From NCBI GenBank assembly GCA_003512805.1, contig DOOK01000222.1:1-7178 (forward strand): 7,178 nucleotides of DNA, in the 5' to 3' direction. The notes under the pieces were generated by a model. The model had not been told where the DNA came from, made no database searches, and was given only the letters and a program-made list of their open reading frames with translations. Shown piece after piece: positions 1 through 5,318 of this stretch; within the stretch, counting starts at the first letter, position 1; every line of letters starts with the position of its first letter. The DNA is from Erwinia sp. Its GTDB lineage: Bacteria > Pseudomonadota > Gammaproteobacteria > Enterobacterales > Enterobacteriaceae. A program made the translations under genes and the position numbers.

Positions 1-357
1 ATGAAATGGATAATCATTTTTTTCGGTATTGCAGTAAATAGCTCGGCAAGCGTCCTGATAAAGATGGCTATGATGCCACCAAGAAAAATCCCCTCTTTAA
101 GTGAGCCTGTCGCGGCTTTATATAACTGGCCATTCTGGTTAGGGCTGGCATTATATGGCCTGGCTTTTATTCTTTATGCTGCAGCCTTAGCTTTCCTGCC
201 ACTAAATGTAGCACATCCTGTTTTGACATCTGGTGCAGTGGCATGCGTTGCATTACTTTCTTTCCTAATATTTCGGGAACCATTTTACTGGACAACCGCC
301 CTTGGTATTGCACTGGTTATGGTCGGTGTCGTTTTGATTACAGCTAAAGTTAAATAG
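1..357 (+). CDS. ArnE/ArnF-like small membrane transporter (EamA/SMR superfamily), likely lipid-linked sugar flippase subunit
   Basis: A 118-residue, very hydrophobic protein with four predicted membrane helices at about residues 3-23, 44-66, 70-91 and 97-114. This is the size and topology of the small multidrug resistance/EamA half-transporters. The second half follows the pattern I recall for E. coli ArnE: WLGLAL near 46-51, a Pro-rich turn with AHP at 71-73, REP at 92-94, then a Gly-rich last helix. The membrane glutamate of true EmrE-type drug pumps is missing from helix 1 (IAVNSSASV, 10-18), so a drug-efflux role is unlikely. ArnE/ArnF flip undecaprenyl-phosphate-linked aminoarabinose across the inner membrane; a related flippase role is inferred, and the sugar cannot be named. 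The adjacent glycosyltransferase, two nucleotides downstream, supports a lipid-linked sugar pathway. The gene starts at the window edge, so its ribosome-binding site is not visible and a start further upstream is possible. Base composition is AT-rich, unlike the puu genes. Confidence 0.75.
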   Translation: MKWIIIFFGIAVNSSASVLIKMAMMPPRKIPSLSEPVAALYNWPFWLGLALYGLAFILYAAALAFLPLNVAHPVLTSGAVACVALLSFLIFREPFYWTTALGIALVMVGVVLITAKVK

Positions 358-359
358 GA

Positions 360-1175
360 ATGCCAGAAGATATGCTAAATTCTCAATCTCATTCAGAATG
401 GCAAGTCCCTTCTTATGAAACGCAATGGTGGAAGAATAAAAATCATTCATGGTGTGTGGTGATCCCTGTCATTAATGAAGGGGAACGCATCGTTAACCTG
501 TTAAGACGCATGGCTGCAATAGGTGTGGCTTCCTATGCTGATATTATTATCATTGATGGTGGTAGTGTGGACGGCTCCCTGGCCGTGGAAAATTTAGAAA
601 AATATCAGGTTAACGGACTGCTACTGAAAACGGGGCCGGGAAAGTTAAGCGCTCAGTTACGTTGCGCCTACTCTTTTTGTCTGGAGCAGGGTTATCAAGG
701 GATTGTGACTATAGATGGCAATGATAAAGATGATCCTGAAGCAATTCCTCGCTTTATCTCTGCATTAGAAGAAGGCGTAGATTTTGTACAGGCTTCTCGT
801 TTTATTAAGGGGGGAACAGCAGAAAATACGCCTACATCAAGACACTTTGCTATTCGCTTGCTTCATGCTCCTTTGTTAAGCCTGGCTTCGGGCTTCAAAT
901 GGAGTGATACCACTCAAGGTTTTCGTGCATACAGCGGTAGGATGTTAACCGATCCACGCGTAGCGCCGTTTCGGCATGTTTTCATGAACTATGAACTTCT
1001 TGCTTATCTGTCTTGCAGAGCTCCCCGACTGGGATATAAATGTATTGAATTAGCAACCATAAGGAAATATCCAAAAGGTGAAGTTCCTACCAAGATCAGT
1101 AGTTTTCGCGGAAATTATGCAGTTTTAAAAACGCTGCTTGAGGCTTGTCTGGGCAAATTCAATCCAAAAAACTAA
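360..1175 (+). CDS. Family 2 (GT-A, DPM1-like) glycosyltransferase
   Basis: A soluble-looking 271-residue protein with the marks of a family 2 GT-A glycosyltransferase: the first strand VVIPVINEG (33-41), DGGSVDGS (66-73) in the nucleotide-binding fold, a DxD-like metal site DGND (119-122), SRF (146-148) as in dolichol-phosphate-mannose-synthase relatives, and TQGFRAYS (185-192). Such enzymes move a sugar from a nucleotide sugar, often to undecaprenyl phosphate. Donor and acceptor cannot be read here. Unlike ArnC it has no C-terminal membrane helices. It probably forms an operon with the preceding ArnE-like gene. The start is uncertain: the AGGA at 356-359 touches the ATG at 360, but lies 12 nt before an ATG at 372, so 372 may be the true start (267 residues). 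The stop is directly preceded by A AAA AAC; a -1 shift there would give a product about 20 residues longer. Codon use is AT-rich, as is common in polysaccharide loci. Confidence 0.85.
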   Translation: MPEDMLNSQSHSEWQVPSYETQWWKNKNHSWCVVIPVINEGERIVNLLRRMAAIGVASYADIIIIDGGSVDGSLAVENLEKYQVNGLLLKTGPGKLSAQLRCAYSFCLEQGYQGIVTIDGNDKDDPEAIPRFISALEEGVDFVQASRFIKGGTAENTPTSRHFAIRLLHAPLLSLASGFKWSDTTQGFRAYSGRMLTDPRVAPFRHVFMNYELLAYLSCRAPRLGYKCIELATIRKYPKGEVPTKISSFRGNYAVLKTLLEACLGKFNPKN

Positions 1176-1234
1176 TTGGTGTTTATAAAAAATATGGCGA
1201 GCTTAATAAAAAAACTGAAGTAAAAATTGTTTGA
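1166..1234 (+). other. Slippery heptamer A AAA AAC plus 20-codon -1 frame extension of the glycosyltransferase
   Basis: The zero-frame codons CCA AAA AAC TAA (1164-1175) contain a canonical X XXY YYZ heptamer (1166-1172) immediately before the stop. Slipping back one base replaces the Asn-stop end with Lys and then 20 further sense codons (1172-1231), beginning LIGVYKKYGEL and ending TEVKIV, closed by TGA at 1232-1234. That TGA abuts the end of puuB on the other strand. The extension reads like ordinary protein. It could be a programmed shift, or the former C-terminus cut off by a one-base loss in the A-run. A AAA AAC is a weaker bacterial slip site than A AAA AAG, and I see no clear stimulatory hairpin in the following 60 bases, so a past frameshift mutation is at least as likely. 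Confidence 0.4.
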
Positions 1235-2512
1235 TTACACCCCCAGCCTGTCCCTTAACGCATACCAGGCCGCGCCAAGCGCCGTTAAGGGCGCGCTTAA
1301 ACGGCGACCGCCCGGAAAAGGCAGATGCGGCAGGCGGGCAAATGCATCAAAGCGTTTTGGCTCGCCTTTCAATGCTTCACAAACCAGCTTGCCTGCCAGA
1401 TGCGTCCAGGTGACGCCATGGCCGCTGTCGCCCTGCATATAGTAGACGCCATTCTCCAGCCTGCCGACCTGCGGCATCCTCGACAGCGTCAGTAAAAAAT
1501 TTCCGCTCCAGGCATAGTCAATGTTCACGCCTTCCAACTGCGGAAAGGTTTTCAATAGCCTGGGTCGGATTAGCTCGCTGATGTTGCCCGGTTCGCGCGC
1601 GCCATAGCTCACGCCGCCGCCGTACAGCAGGCGGTTGTCAGCGGTAAGACGGTAGTAATCCAGCAGGTAGTTGCAATCTTCCACGCAGTAATTATCCGGC
1701 AGCAGCGCCAGCGCCTTATCGCGGGAAAGCGGCTCCGTAACGGCTATCTGTGAGCTGCAGGGCAGGCTTTTGCGGGCCAGCCTCGGCTCCAGATGGGGCG
1801 CCAGGTAAGCATTACCGGCAAAAATAACGTATTTGGCCAGAACGCTGCCCCGGGCCGTTTTGACCCGATGCGGCGCACCGTAGGTCACGGCGGTAACCTC
1901 TGACGCCTCATAAATTCTGCCGCCGTGCCGGCGAATAGCCTCCGCCTCACCCAGCGCAAGGTTAAGAGGATGCAGATGCCCACCGCTGCGATCCAGCAGG
2001 CCGCCTATATAGCGCTCGCTGGCGATTTTACGCCGAATGCCCAGTTCATCCAGCAGCTCCAACTGATGATTGCCATACTGCTGCCAGCGCTTGTGCTGCT
2101 GCTTTAACTGGGCGAGCTGACGGCTGTTAAGCGCGGCAAAAATGCCGCCAGGCCGATAGTCGCAGCTAATAGCGTAACGATCGATACGATCGCGGATCAC
2201 CGCTGCGCCCTCAAACATCATGCTGCCCAGAAGCTGTGCGCTTTCTTTGCCGTAGCGGTGTTCAATAACGTCAATATCGCGGCTGTAAGAGTTAACAACC
2301 TGCCCGCCGTTACGGCCGCTGGCCCCAAAACCCACTTTGGCCGCTTCCAGTACCACCACGTCATAACCCGCTTCGGTAAGATACAGCGCGGAAGAAAGCC
2401 CGGTAAATCCGCCGCCGATGATGCAGACATCGCACAGGATATCATCTGCAAGCTGTGGCCACGGGGCATGCGGATTGACCGTAGCGGCGTAATAGCTCTG
2501 CACATGTTCCAT
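1235..2512 (-). CDS. puuB: Gamma-glutamylputrescine oxidase PuuB (FAD-dependent)
   Basis: A 425-residue flavoprotein of the DAO family; E. coli PuuB, as I recall, has 426. It oxidises gamma-glutamylputrescine to gamma-glutamyl-gamma-aminobutyraldehyde with release of ammonia and peroxide, the second step of the Puu pathway in the cytoplasm. The FAD-binding Rossmann motif is visible as IIGGGFTGLS (31-40), with the ribose-binding acidic residue at Glu56 (VVVLEA). GFGASGRNGGQ (61-71), YCVEDCNYLLDYYRLTADN, GNFLLTLSRMPQ and the C-terminal PFPGGR...LRDRLGV all follow the E. coli protein closely. The start was placed at the ATG at 2512 because it aligns with E. coli (MEHVQSYYAA against MTEHTSSYYAA) and has GGAG six nt upstream; an in-frame TTG at 2545 overlaps the puuR stop and is less likely. 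It lies 29 bp downstream of puuR on the same strand. In E. coli puuC sits between these two genes; here it is absent. Confidence 0.95.
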   Translation of the reverse strand: MEHVQSYYAATVNPHAPWPQLADDILCDVCIIGGGFTGLSSALYLTEAGYDVVVLEAAKVGFGASGRNGGQVVNSYSRDIDVIEHRYGKESAQLLGSMMFEGAAVIRDRIDRYAISCDYRPGGIFAALNSRQLAQLKQQHKRWQQYGNHQLELLDELGIRRKIASERYIGGLLDRSGGHLHPLNLALGEAEAIRRHGGRIYEASEVTAVTYGAPHRVKTARGSVLAKYVIFAGNAYLAPHLEPRLARKSLPCSSQIAVTEPLSRDKALALLPDNYCVEDCNYLLDYYRLTADNRLLYGGGVSYGAREPGNISELIRPRLLKTFPQLEGVNIDYAWSGNFLLTLSRMPQVGRLENGVYYMQGDSGHGVTWTHLAGKLVCEALKGEPKRFDAFARLPHLPFPGGRRLSAPLTALGAAWYALRDRLGV

Positions 2513-2541
2513 AGCTTTCTCCGGCAAAAAGCGCGACGCTA

Positions 2542-3096
2542 TCAAAAAGTCGTTGGGGTATGAGCGCTGACGATCCGACAGGGCCGCGCAGAAGCGTTAT
2601 TAAAGCTATGGGGATGGCCGGTATCAATAACATAGCTTTGGCCTGCCTTAAGCTGATACCGCTGGCCGTCGACGGTCAACGTAATTTCCCCTTCCAGTAG
2701 TGTGCCGATCTCTTCGCCCTGGTGACGAATCTTTTCGGTTGTCGCGCCTGGCTCATAAGTTTCCAGCATCATGGCCAGCGTCCGTTCAGGGTTTCCGTTA
2801 TGGATCAGCCGCAGCGACACACCCTGGCTGCCAATATCGATCAGCTCGTCCGCCTCAATGATGACTTTAGGCCGGGTAGGCTGAGCCGGTTCGGAAAAGA
2901 ATTCAGACAGGGAAAAACCATAGACTTTTAAAAGCTTTTGTAGCGTGCCGATGGCCGGACTGACCTTATCCTGTTCGATGGTGCTGATAGCGCTGTGCGT
3001 CAGCCCGGAAAGCTCGGCAACGCGACGCTGCGACAGGCCCAGCTGCTGGCGGATCTCCGCCAGACGACGACCGGGTGCCAGAGGAACATCGCTCAT
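2542..3096 (-). CDS. puuR: Putrescine-responsive transcriptional repressor PuuR (XRE HTH plus cupin)
   Basis: A 184-residue regulator, against 185 in E. coli. The N-terminal Cro/CI helix-turn-helix spans about residues 9-66, with LSQRRVAELSGLTHSAIS (21-38) as the recognition element and the family-typical ISTIEQDKVSPAIGTL next to it. The C-terminal cupin shows HQGEEIGTLLEGE (125-137) and GQSYVIDTGHPHSF (152-165), and the protein ends SAHTPTTF as in E. coli. PuuR represses the puu genes, and putrescine relieves repression; the cupin is the presumed sensor. The start ATG at 3096 has AGGA nine nt upstream (plus positions 3106-3109) and shares an ATGA overlap with the stop of the puuD relic. One residue is missing before the cupin (TTEKIRHQ against TTGERIKHQ in E. 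coli). It is the first intact gene of the minus-strand unit, followed by puuB. Confidence 0.95.
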   Translation of the reverse strand: MSDVPLAPGRRLAEIRQQLGLSQRRVAELSGLTHSAISTIEQDKVSPAIGTLQKLLKVYGFSLSEFFSEPAQPTRPKVIIEADELIDIGSQGVSLRLIHNGNPERTLAMMLETYEPGATTEKIRHQGEEIGTLLEGEITLTVDGQRYQLKAGQSYVIDTGHPHSFNNASARPCRIVSAHTPTTF

Positions 3097-3287
3097 AGCC
3101 GGGTTTCCTTTTGCTGCCGAAAAAGGTGCATAACGTGGTTAAAAACTTGGCGCTTTACGGGGGCGACGTCAGCAGTACACCGTGAGGCGTTACCCGTATT
3201 GGGCAGTACCGGAGACCGGACACGTTTTCGGCTGCTTGCCGAATACATTATTACGCCAATCAAGGGGTTGTTCGAAATAATGCCCAT
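3093..3287 (-). pseudogene. puuD: Relic of puuD (gamma-glutamyl-GABA hydrolase) with most of the gene deleted
   Basis: An open frame of 64 codons. Its first residues, MGIISNNPLIGVIM, match the start of E. coli PuuD as I remember it (MENIMNNPVIGVVM), and its last, FRQQKETRL, resemble the PuuD end (HIAEKQRL), although that part is weaker. Full-length PuuD is about 254 residues: a class I glutamine-amidotransferase-like hydrolase with a catalytic Cys. Everything between the ends, including the CRG nucleophile motif and the HP-E part of the triad, is absent; the middle (about residues 17-48) matches nothing I know. Position agrees with E. coli, where puuD lies just before puuR. The original translation signals persist: GGAG (plus positions 3295-3298) seven nt before the ATG, and a stop (3093-3095) overlapping the puuR ATG as ATGA. 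It cannot be a hydrolase. It might still be translated and couple ribosomes to puuR. Deletion relic is my reading. Confidence 0.7.
3269..3283 (-). promoter_or_regulatory. Possible degenerate PuuR operator in the 5' coding part of the puuD relic
   Basis: In E. coli the reported PuuR site is the asymmetric 15-mer AAAATATAATGAACA, which matches what codons 2-6 of E. coli puuD would encode. The homologous codons here, on the minus strand, read GCATTATTTCGAACA, identical at 9 of 15 positions, with the GAACA end intact. The same bases form one arm of an imperfect inverted repeat (CATTATTACG at 3246-3255, CGAAATAATG at 3273-3282; 9 of 10 pairs). Position by homology is the main support; the match alone is weak. 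Confidence 0.3.
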
Positions 3288-3376
3288 CCCAACTCTCCGT
3301 GCGGTTTTAGTGAGCGCTGAAAGGCAGGATGAAATCGTGCCTCATGCTGCCAATCTGGCACTCCGCAAGGCAATAT

Positions 3377-3390
3377 GCAAAAGATTTTGC
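3377..3390. promoter_or_regulatory. Palindrome GCAAAAGATTTTGC, operator candidate
   Basis: Perfect 6-bp arms (GCAAAA and TTTTGC) around a 2-bp centre, lying between the divergent puuA and puuD'-puuR-puuB units. It covers the proposed minus-strand -10 box and is 14 bp upstream of the plus-strand -35 box, so a protein bound here could affect both directions. The half-site resembles LacI/PurR-type operators, but the spacing differs from PurR. It does not resemble the E. coli PuuR 15-mer. The binding protein is unknown. Confidence 0.4.
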
Positions 3391-3411
3391 CTGGAAAATA
3401 AACTTTGTCAT
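3384..3411 (-). promoter_or_regulatory. Candidate sigma70 promoter for puuD'-puuR-puuB
   Basis: On the minus strand ATGACA (3411-3406, five of six to consensus) is followed after 16 bp by CAAAAT (3389-3384, four of six). The expected transcript start near 3377 is upstream of the puuD-relic ribosome-binding site at 3298-3295, giving a leader of about 90 nt. The -35 box overlaps that of the opposite puuA promoter candidate almost base for base. Confidence 0.4.
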
Positions 3412-3433
3412 AACATTTGCCGCGCTTAATAGT
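3405..3433 (+). promoter_or_regulatory. Candidate sigma70 promoter for puuA
   Basis: TTGTCA (3405-3410, five of six) and AATAGT (3428-3433, four of six) with a 17-bp spacer. The expected start is near 3440 and the puuA leader would be about 73 nt. A second arrangement, TTGCCG (3417-3422) with 17 bp to TATGTT (3440-3445), would start near 3452, exactly at the foot of the leader hairpin. Sequence alone does not decide between them. Confidence 0.4.
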
Positions 3434-3451
3434 TGACTCTATGTTAAGAAG

Positions 3452-3474
3452 GCGGCGCTTATTTCGAGCGCCGC
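3452..3474 (+). other. Perfect GC-rich hairpin in the puuA 5' leader
   Basis: GCGGCGCT (3452-3459) pairs perfectly with AGCGCCGC (3467-3474) around a 7-nt loop, 38 nt before the puuA ATG. No U-run follows, so it is not an intrinsic terminator. If transcription starts near 3452 it would be a 5'-terminal stem-loop of the kind that protects mRNA from RppH/RNase E decay. It leaves the puuA ribosome-binding region (AAGG at 3498-3501) single-stranded. Confidence 0.55.
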
Positions 3475-3512
3475 GCAAACGTCAAAAAGACTCAGCGAAG
3501 GCGGGTGGCATC

Positions 3513-4928
3513 ATGACCAATATCGTCGAAGTGGAAGATTTTACGCGGCACAGTGAAGCGCAACGAACCAGCGCGTTCCAGCTTGAAGTAGAAACTTATC
3601 TGGAACGCTATCCCGAAACGCAACATGTTGATGTTCTGCTTAATGATTTAAACGGTGTTTTTCGCGGCAAGCGCCTGCCGGTCGGCAGCCTTCTCAGGCT
3701 GGAAAAAGGCTGCTATTTTCCCGCTTCTGTCTTTGCAATGGATATCTTGGGCAACACGGTGGAAGAAGCCGGACTTGGCCAGGCCTTGGGCGAGCCGGAC
3801 AATATCTGCTTCCCTGTTGAAGGCACACTGACTCCCTCTGCAACCGATCCGCAGCGCCTGGCGCAAATTTTACTGACCATGCGTAATCAAGATGGTACTC
3901 CCTTTGACGTTGAACCCCGGAATGTCCTGAATCACCTTTGGCAGCAGTTGCGCAATCGGGGATTGTTTCCGGTGGTAGCGGTAGAGCTGGAGTTCTATCT
4001 CGTCGATAAAAAGCGCGATGCGGGAGGCGCTATTCAACCGCCTTGTTCGCCGGGCAGCGATGAGCGTAACCGGCAAAGCCAGGTTTATTCGGTAGATAAC
4101 CTCGACTGCTTTTCTGCGGTGCTGAATGATATTGACCGGCTGGCCGTACTTCAGGGTATTCCTGCCGATGGCGCGCTGGCAGAGGCATCACCAGGGCAGT
4201 TTGAAATCAATCTGCGCCACACCCGCAACGTCCTCAGCGCCTGCGATCACGCCGTTCAGCTGAAGCGGCTGGTTCGTCAGGTGGCGGAAAATCACGATAT
4301 GAACGCCACGTTTATGGCGAAACCTTACGAGGCATGGGCCGGTAGCGGCATGCACGTGCATATCAGCCTGCTGGATGCTGCCGATCATAATGCTTTTATT
4401 ACCGATGACGGCAGCGACTCCCCTCTGTTGAAGCGAGCACTGGCCGGGATGATCGATCTGATGCCCGCCTCTATGGCGCTGCTGGCCCCTAACGTTAATG
4501 CTTATCGTCGTTTTTTACCGGAAGCGTTTGTTCCTTTGCTGGCCTCTTGGGGGCACAACAACCGGACGGTTGCGCTACGTATTCCCTGCGGCGAAGCGGA
4601 AAACCACCGGGTGGAATATCGCGTCGCAGGTGCCGATGCCAATCCTTATCTGGTGGTGGCCGCCGTGCTGGCGGGCATCCTGCACGGCATTGATAATCAA
4701 TTACCGCTGCCCGCAGCGATTACCGGCAACGGTCATGAAGCCGACGGGATGCCGCTGCCGATCAGACAAAGCGATGCGCTGGATGCGTTTACGCAAAGCG
4801 CTCCGCTGCAAAAATTACTGGGTGAACGCTTCGGTTTTGTCTGGCACAGCTGTAAGTACCATGAGCTGATGCAGTTTGAGCGCCTGATTACCGCCACGGA
4901 AATTGACTGGATGTTGAAAAATGCCTGA
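3513..4928 (+). CDS. puuA: Glutamate-putrescine ligase (gamma-glutamylputrescine synthetase) PuuA
   Basis: A 471-residue member of the glutamine synthetase fold (E. coli PuuA: 472). It joins L-glutamate to putrescine with ATP, the first step of the Puu pathway, in the cytoplasm. The beta-grasp N-domain covers about 20-110 and the catalytic domain about 115-455. Glutamine-synthetase signatures are visible: VELEFYL (157-163, metal-binding Glu), EASPGQFEINL (224-234), GSGMHVHISL (277-286), NNRTVALRIP (349-358, substrate and phosphate Arg) and RVEYRVAGADANPYL (366-380). The end ITATEIDWMLKNA matches E. coli. The start was set at the ATG at 3513 because MTNIVEVEDF aligns with E. coli METNIVEVENF; the same frame is open back to an ATG at 3417, but that stretch runs through the leader hairpin. 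The ribosome-binding site is modest (AAGG 11 nt upstream). It is transcribed away from puuR-puuB and ends at its own terminator. Nothing catalytic appears to be missing. Confidence 0.96.
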   Translation: MTNIVEVEDFTRHSEAQRTSAFQLEVETYLERYPETQHVDVLLNDLNGVFRGKRLPVGSLLRLEKGCYFPASVFAMDILGNTVEEAGLGQALGEPDNICFPVEGTLTPSATDPQRLAQILLTMRNQDGTPFDVEPRNVLNHLWQQLRNRGLFPVVAVELEFYLVDKKRDAGGAIQPPCSPGSDERNRQSQVYSVDNLDCFSAVLNDIDRLAVLQGIPADGALAEASPGQFEINLRHTRNVLSACDHAVQLKRLVRQVAENHDMNATFMAKPYEAWAGSGMHVHISLLDAADHNAFITDDGSDSPLLKRALAGMIDLMPASMALLAPNVNAYRRFLPEAFVPLLASWGHNNRTVALRIPCGEAENHRVEYRVAGADANPYLVVAAVLAGILHGIDNQLPLPAAITGNGHEADGMPLPIRQSDALDAFTQSAPLQKLLGERFGFVWHSCKYHELMQFERLITATEIDWMLKNA

Positions 4929-5013
4929 CTATTTCCGTAAAGAAATGCCTCAGAAAGGCTTTAAAAACTTGTATTCTGCCTTACAGCCCGGCAAAATATG
5001 CGCACTGTAAATG

Positions 5014-5048
5014 AATAACCGACGCTTCACGCGCCGGTTATTTTTTTT
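5014..5048 (+). terminator. Intrinsic terminator after puuA
   Basis: AATAACCGACGC (5014-5025), loop TTCAC, GCGCCGGTTATT (5031-5042): a 12-bp stem with a single A-C mismatch, followed by eight T residues (5041-5048 including the stem end). It should stop most puuA transcription, so plaP needs its own promoter between here and its leader ORF, or depends on read-through. Confidence 0.9.
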
Positions 5049-5094
5049 GCACAAAAAAACGAAGCCAAAGGGGCCGGTTCAGCCGGACTGATAC

Positions 5095-5107
5095 ACACTG
5101 ACAGTGT
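5095..5107. promoter_or_regulatory. 13-bp palindrome ACACTGACAGTGT upstream of the plaP leader ORF
   Basis: Perfect 6-bp arms around one central base, ending four bases before the Shine-Dalgarno site of the leader ORF. One central base makes it a poor RNA hairpin, so a DNA-binding dyad is more likely. I could not find a convincing -35/-10 pair between 5049 and 5100 (the best is a poor extended -10, TGATACACA, at 5089-5097), which would fit a promoter that needs an activator acting nearby. The binding protein is unknown. Confidence 0.4.
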
Positions 5108-5123
5108 TTTTGAGGAACTAAAG

Positions 5124-5318
5124 ATGGGGCAACACTTCATTACGCCGGCCGCAGCCGGTAAACACCTGCGCGACGACTACGGCGCAGCGGCAGCCGTTAC
5201 CTTCACGCCTGCCTGCTTTACCTTCCCAAATAAGAACAACGCTCGCATAAAGCGAAGTTTCCCTGTGGTTCAACCCAGAAAGGTTGATGCTATGGGGAGG
5301 CTGAATCATGTCGCATAA
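5124..5318 (+). CDS. Putative 64-residue leader ORF (uORF) overlapping the plaP start
   Basis: An ATG with a strong, well-spaced Shine-Dalgarno site (GAGG at 5112-5115, eight nt upstream) opens a 64-codon frame. Its TAA (5316-5318) lies 8 nt inside plaP, in another frame, so the two overlap by 11 nt. The peptide (starting [12 protein letters not shown], ending GRLNHVA) has no signal peptide, membrane helix or domain I recognise. Its second half is basic ([14 protein letters not shown]) and holds several codons rare in E. coli: ATA and CGA (at IKR), CCC and AGA (at PR), GGG and AGG (at GR). The AGG is part of the plaP ribosome-binding site. A C-rich, G-poor stretch at about 5192-5240 is of the kind Rho uses. 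The arrangement suggests a leader that controls plaP translation or elongation, comparable in design to SpeFL before speF. Function is inference; it may also be a non-coding leader with an accidental frame. Confidence 0.5.
   Translation: MGQHFITPAAAGKHLRDDYGAAAAVTFTPACFTFPNKNNARIKRSFPVVQPRKVDAMGRLNHVA
5259..5299 (+). promoter_or_regulatory. Predicted hairpin sequestering the plaP ribosome-binding site
   Basis: An inner stem TCAACC (5270-5275) and GGTTGA (5282-5287) is perfect, with loop CAGAAA. Around it TTCCCT (5259-5264) can pair with GGGGAG (5294-5299), four Watson-Crick and two G-U pairs, which is the plaP Shine-Dalgarno sequence itself. A ribosome finishing the leader ORF passes straight through this structure and would open it. 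Pairing was worked out by eye without energy calculation. Confidence 0.45.

Noticed and set aside
1..357. EmrE-type drug efflux pump
   Set aside because: The essential glutamate in helix 1 is absent, and the pattern and neighbour fit ArnE/ArnF-like sugar flippase subunits.
1176..1234. Terminator between the convergent glycosyltransferase and puuB genes
   Set aside because: Only A-rich and T-rich runs are present; I found no stable stem in front of them on either strand.
2513..2545. TTG start giving puuB eleven extra residues
   Set aside because: The ATG at 2512 has a better ribosome-binding site and matches the E. coli start; the TTG overlaps the puuR stop.
3247..3275. Minus-strand promoter with AATAAT as -10 inside the puuD relic
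   Set aside because: The -35 region is poor, and the relic's own ribosome-binding site at 3295-3298 implies a promoter further upstream. It could still be a secondary start for puuR.
2995..3429. 144-codon plus-strand frame across the puuR start and the intergenic region
   Set aside because: It begins antisense to puuR and runs antisense to the puuD relic, with no recognisable domain; the relic and promoters explain the region better.
3417..3512. 32-codon N-terminal extension of puuA from an upstream ATG
   Set aside because: E. coli PuuA aligns from the ATG at 3513; the extension is Arg-rich, runs through the leader hairpin and lies within or before the likely promoter region.
4498..4869. 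123-codon plus-strand frame inside puuA
   Set aside because: Out-of-frame shadow of puuA, whose glutamine-synthetase motifs are continuous through this stretch.
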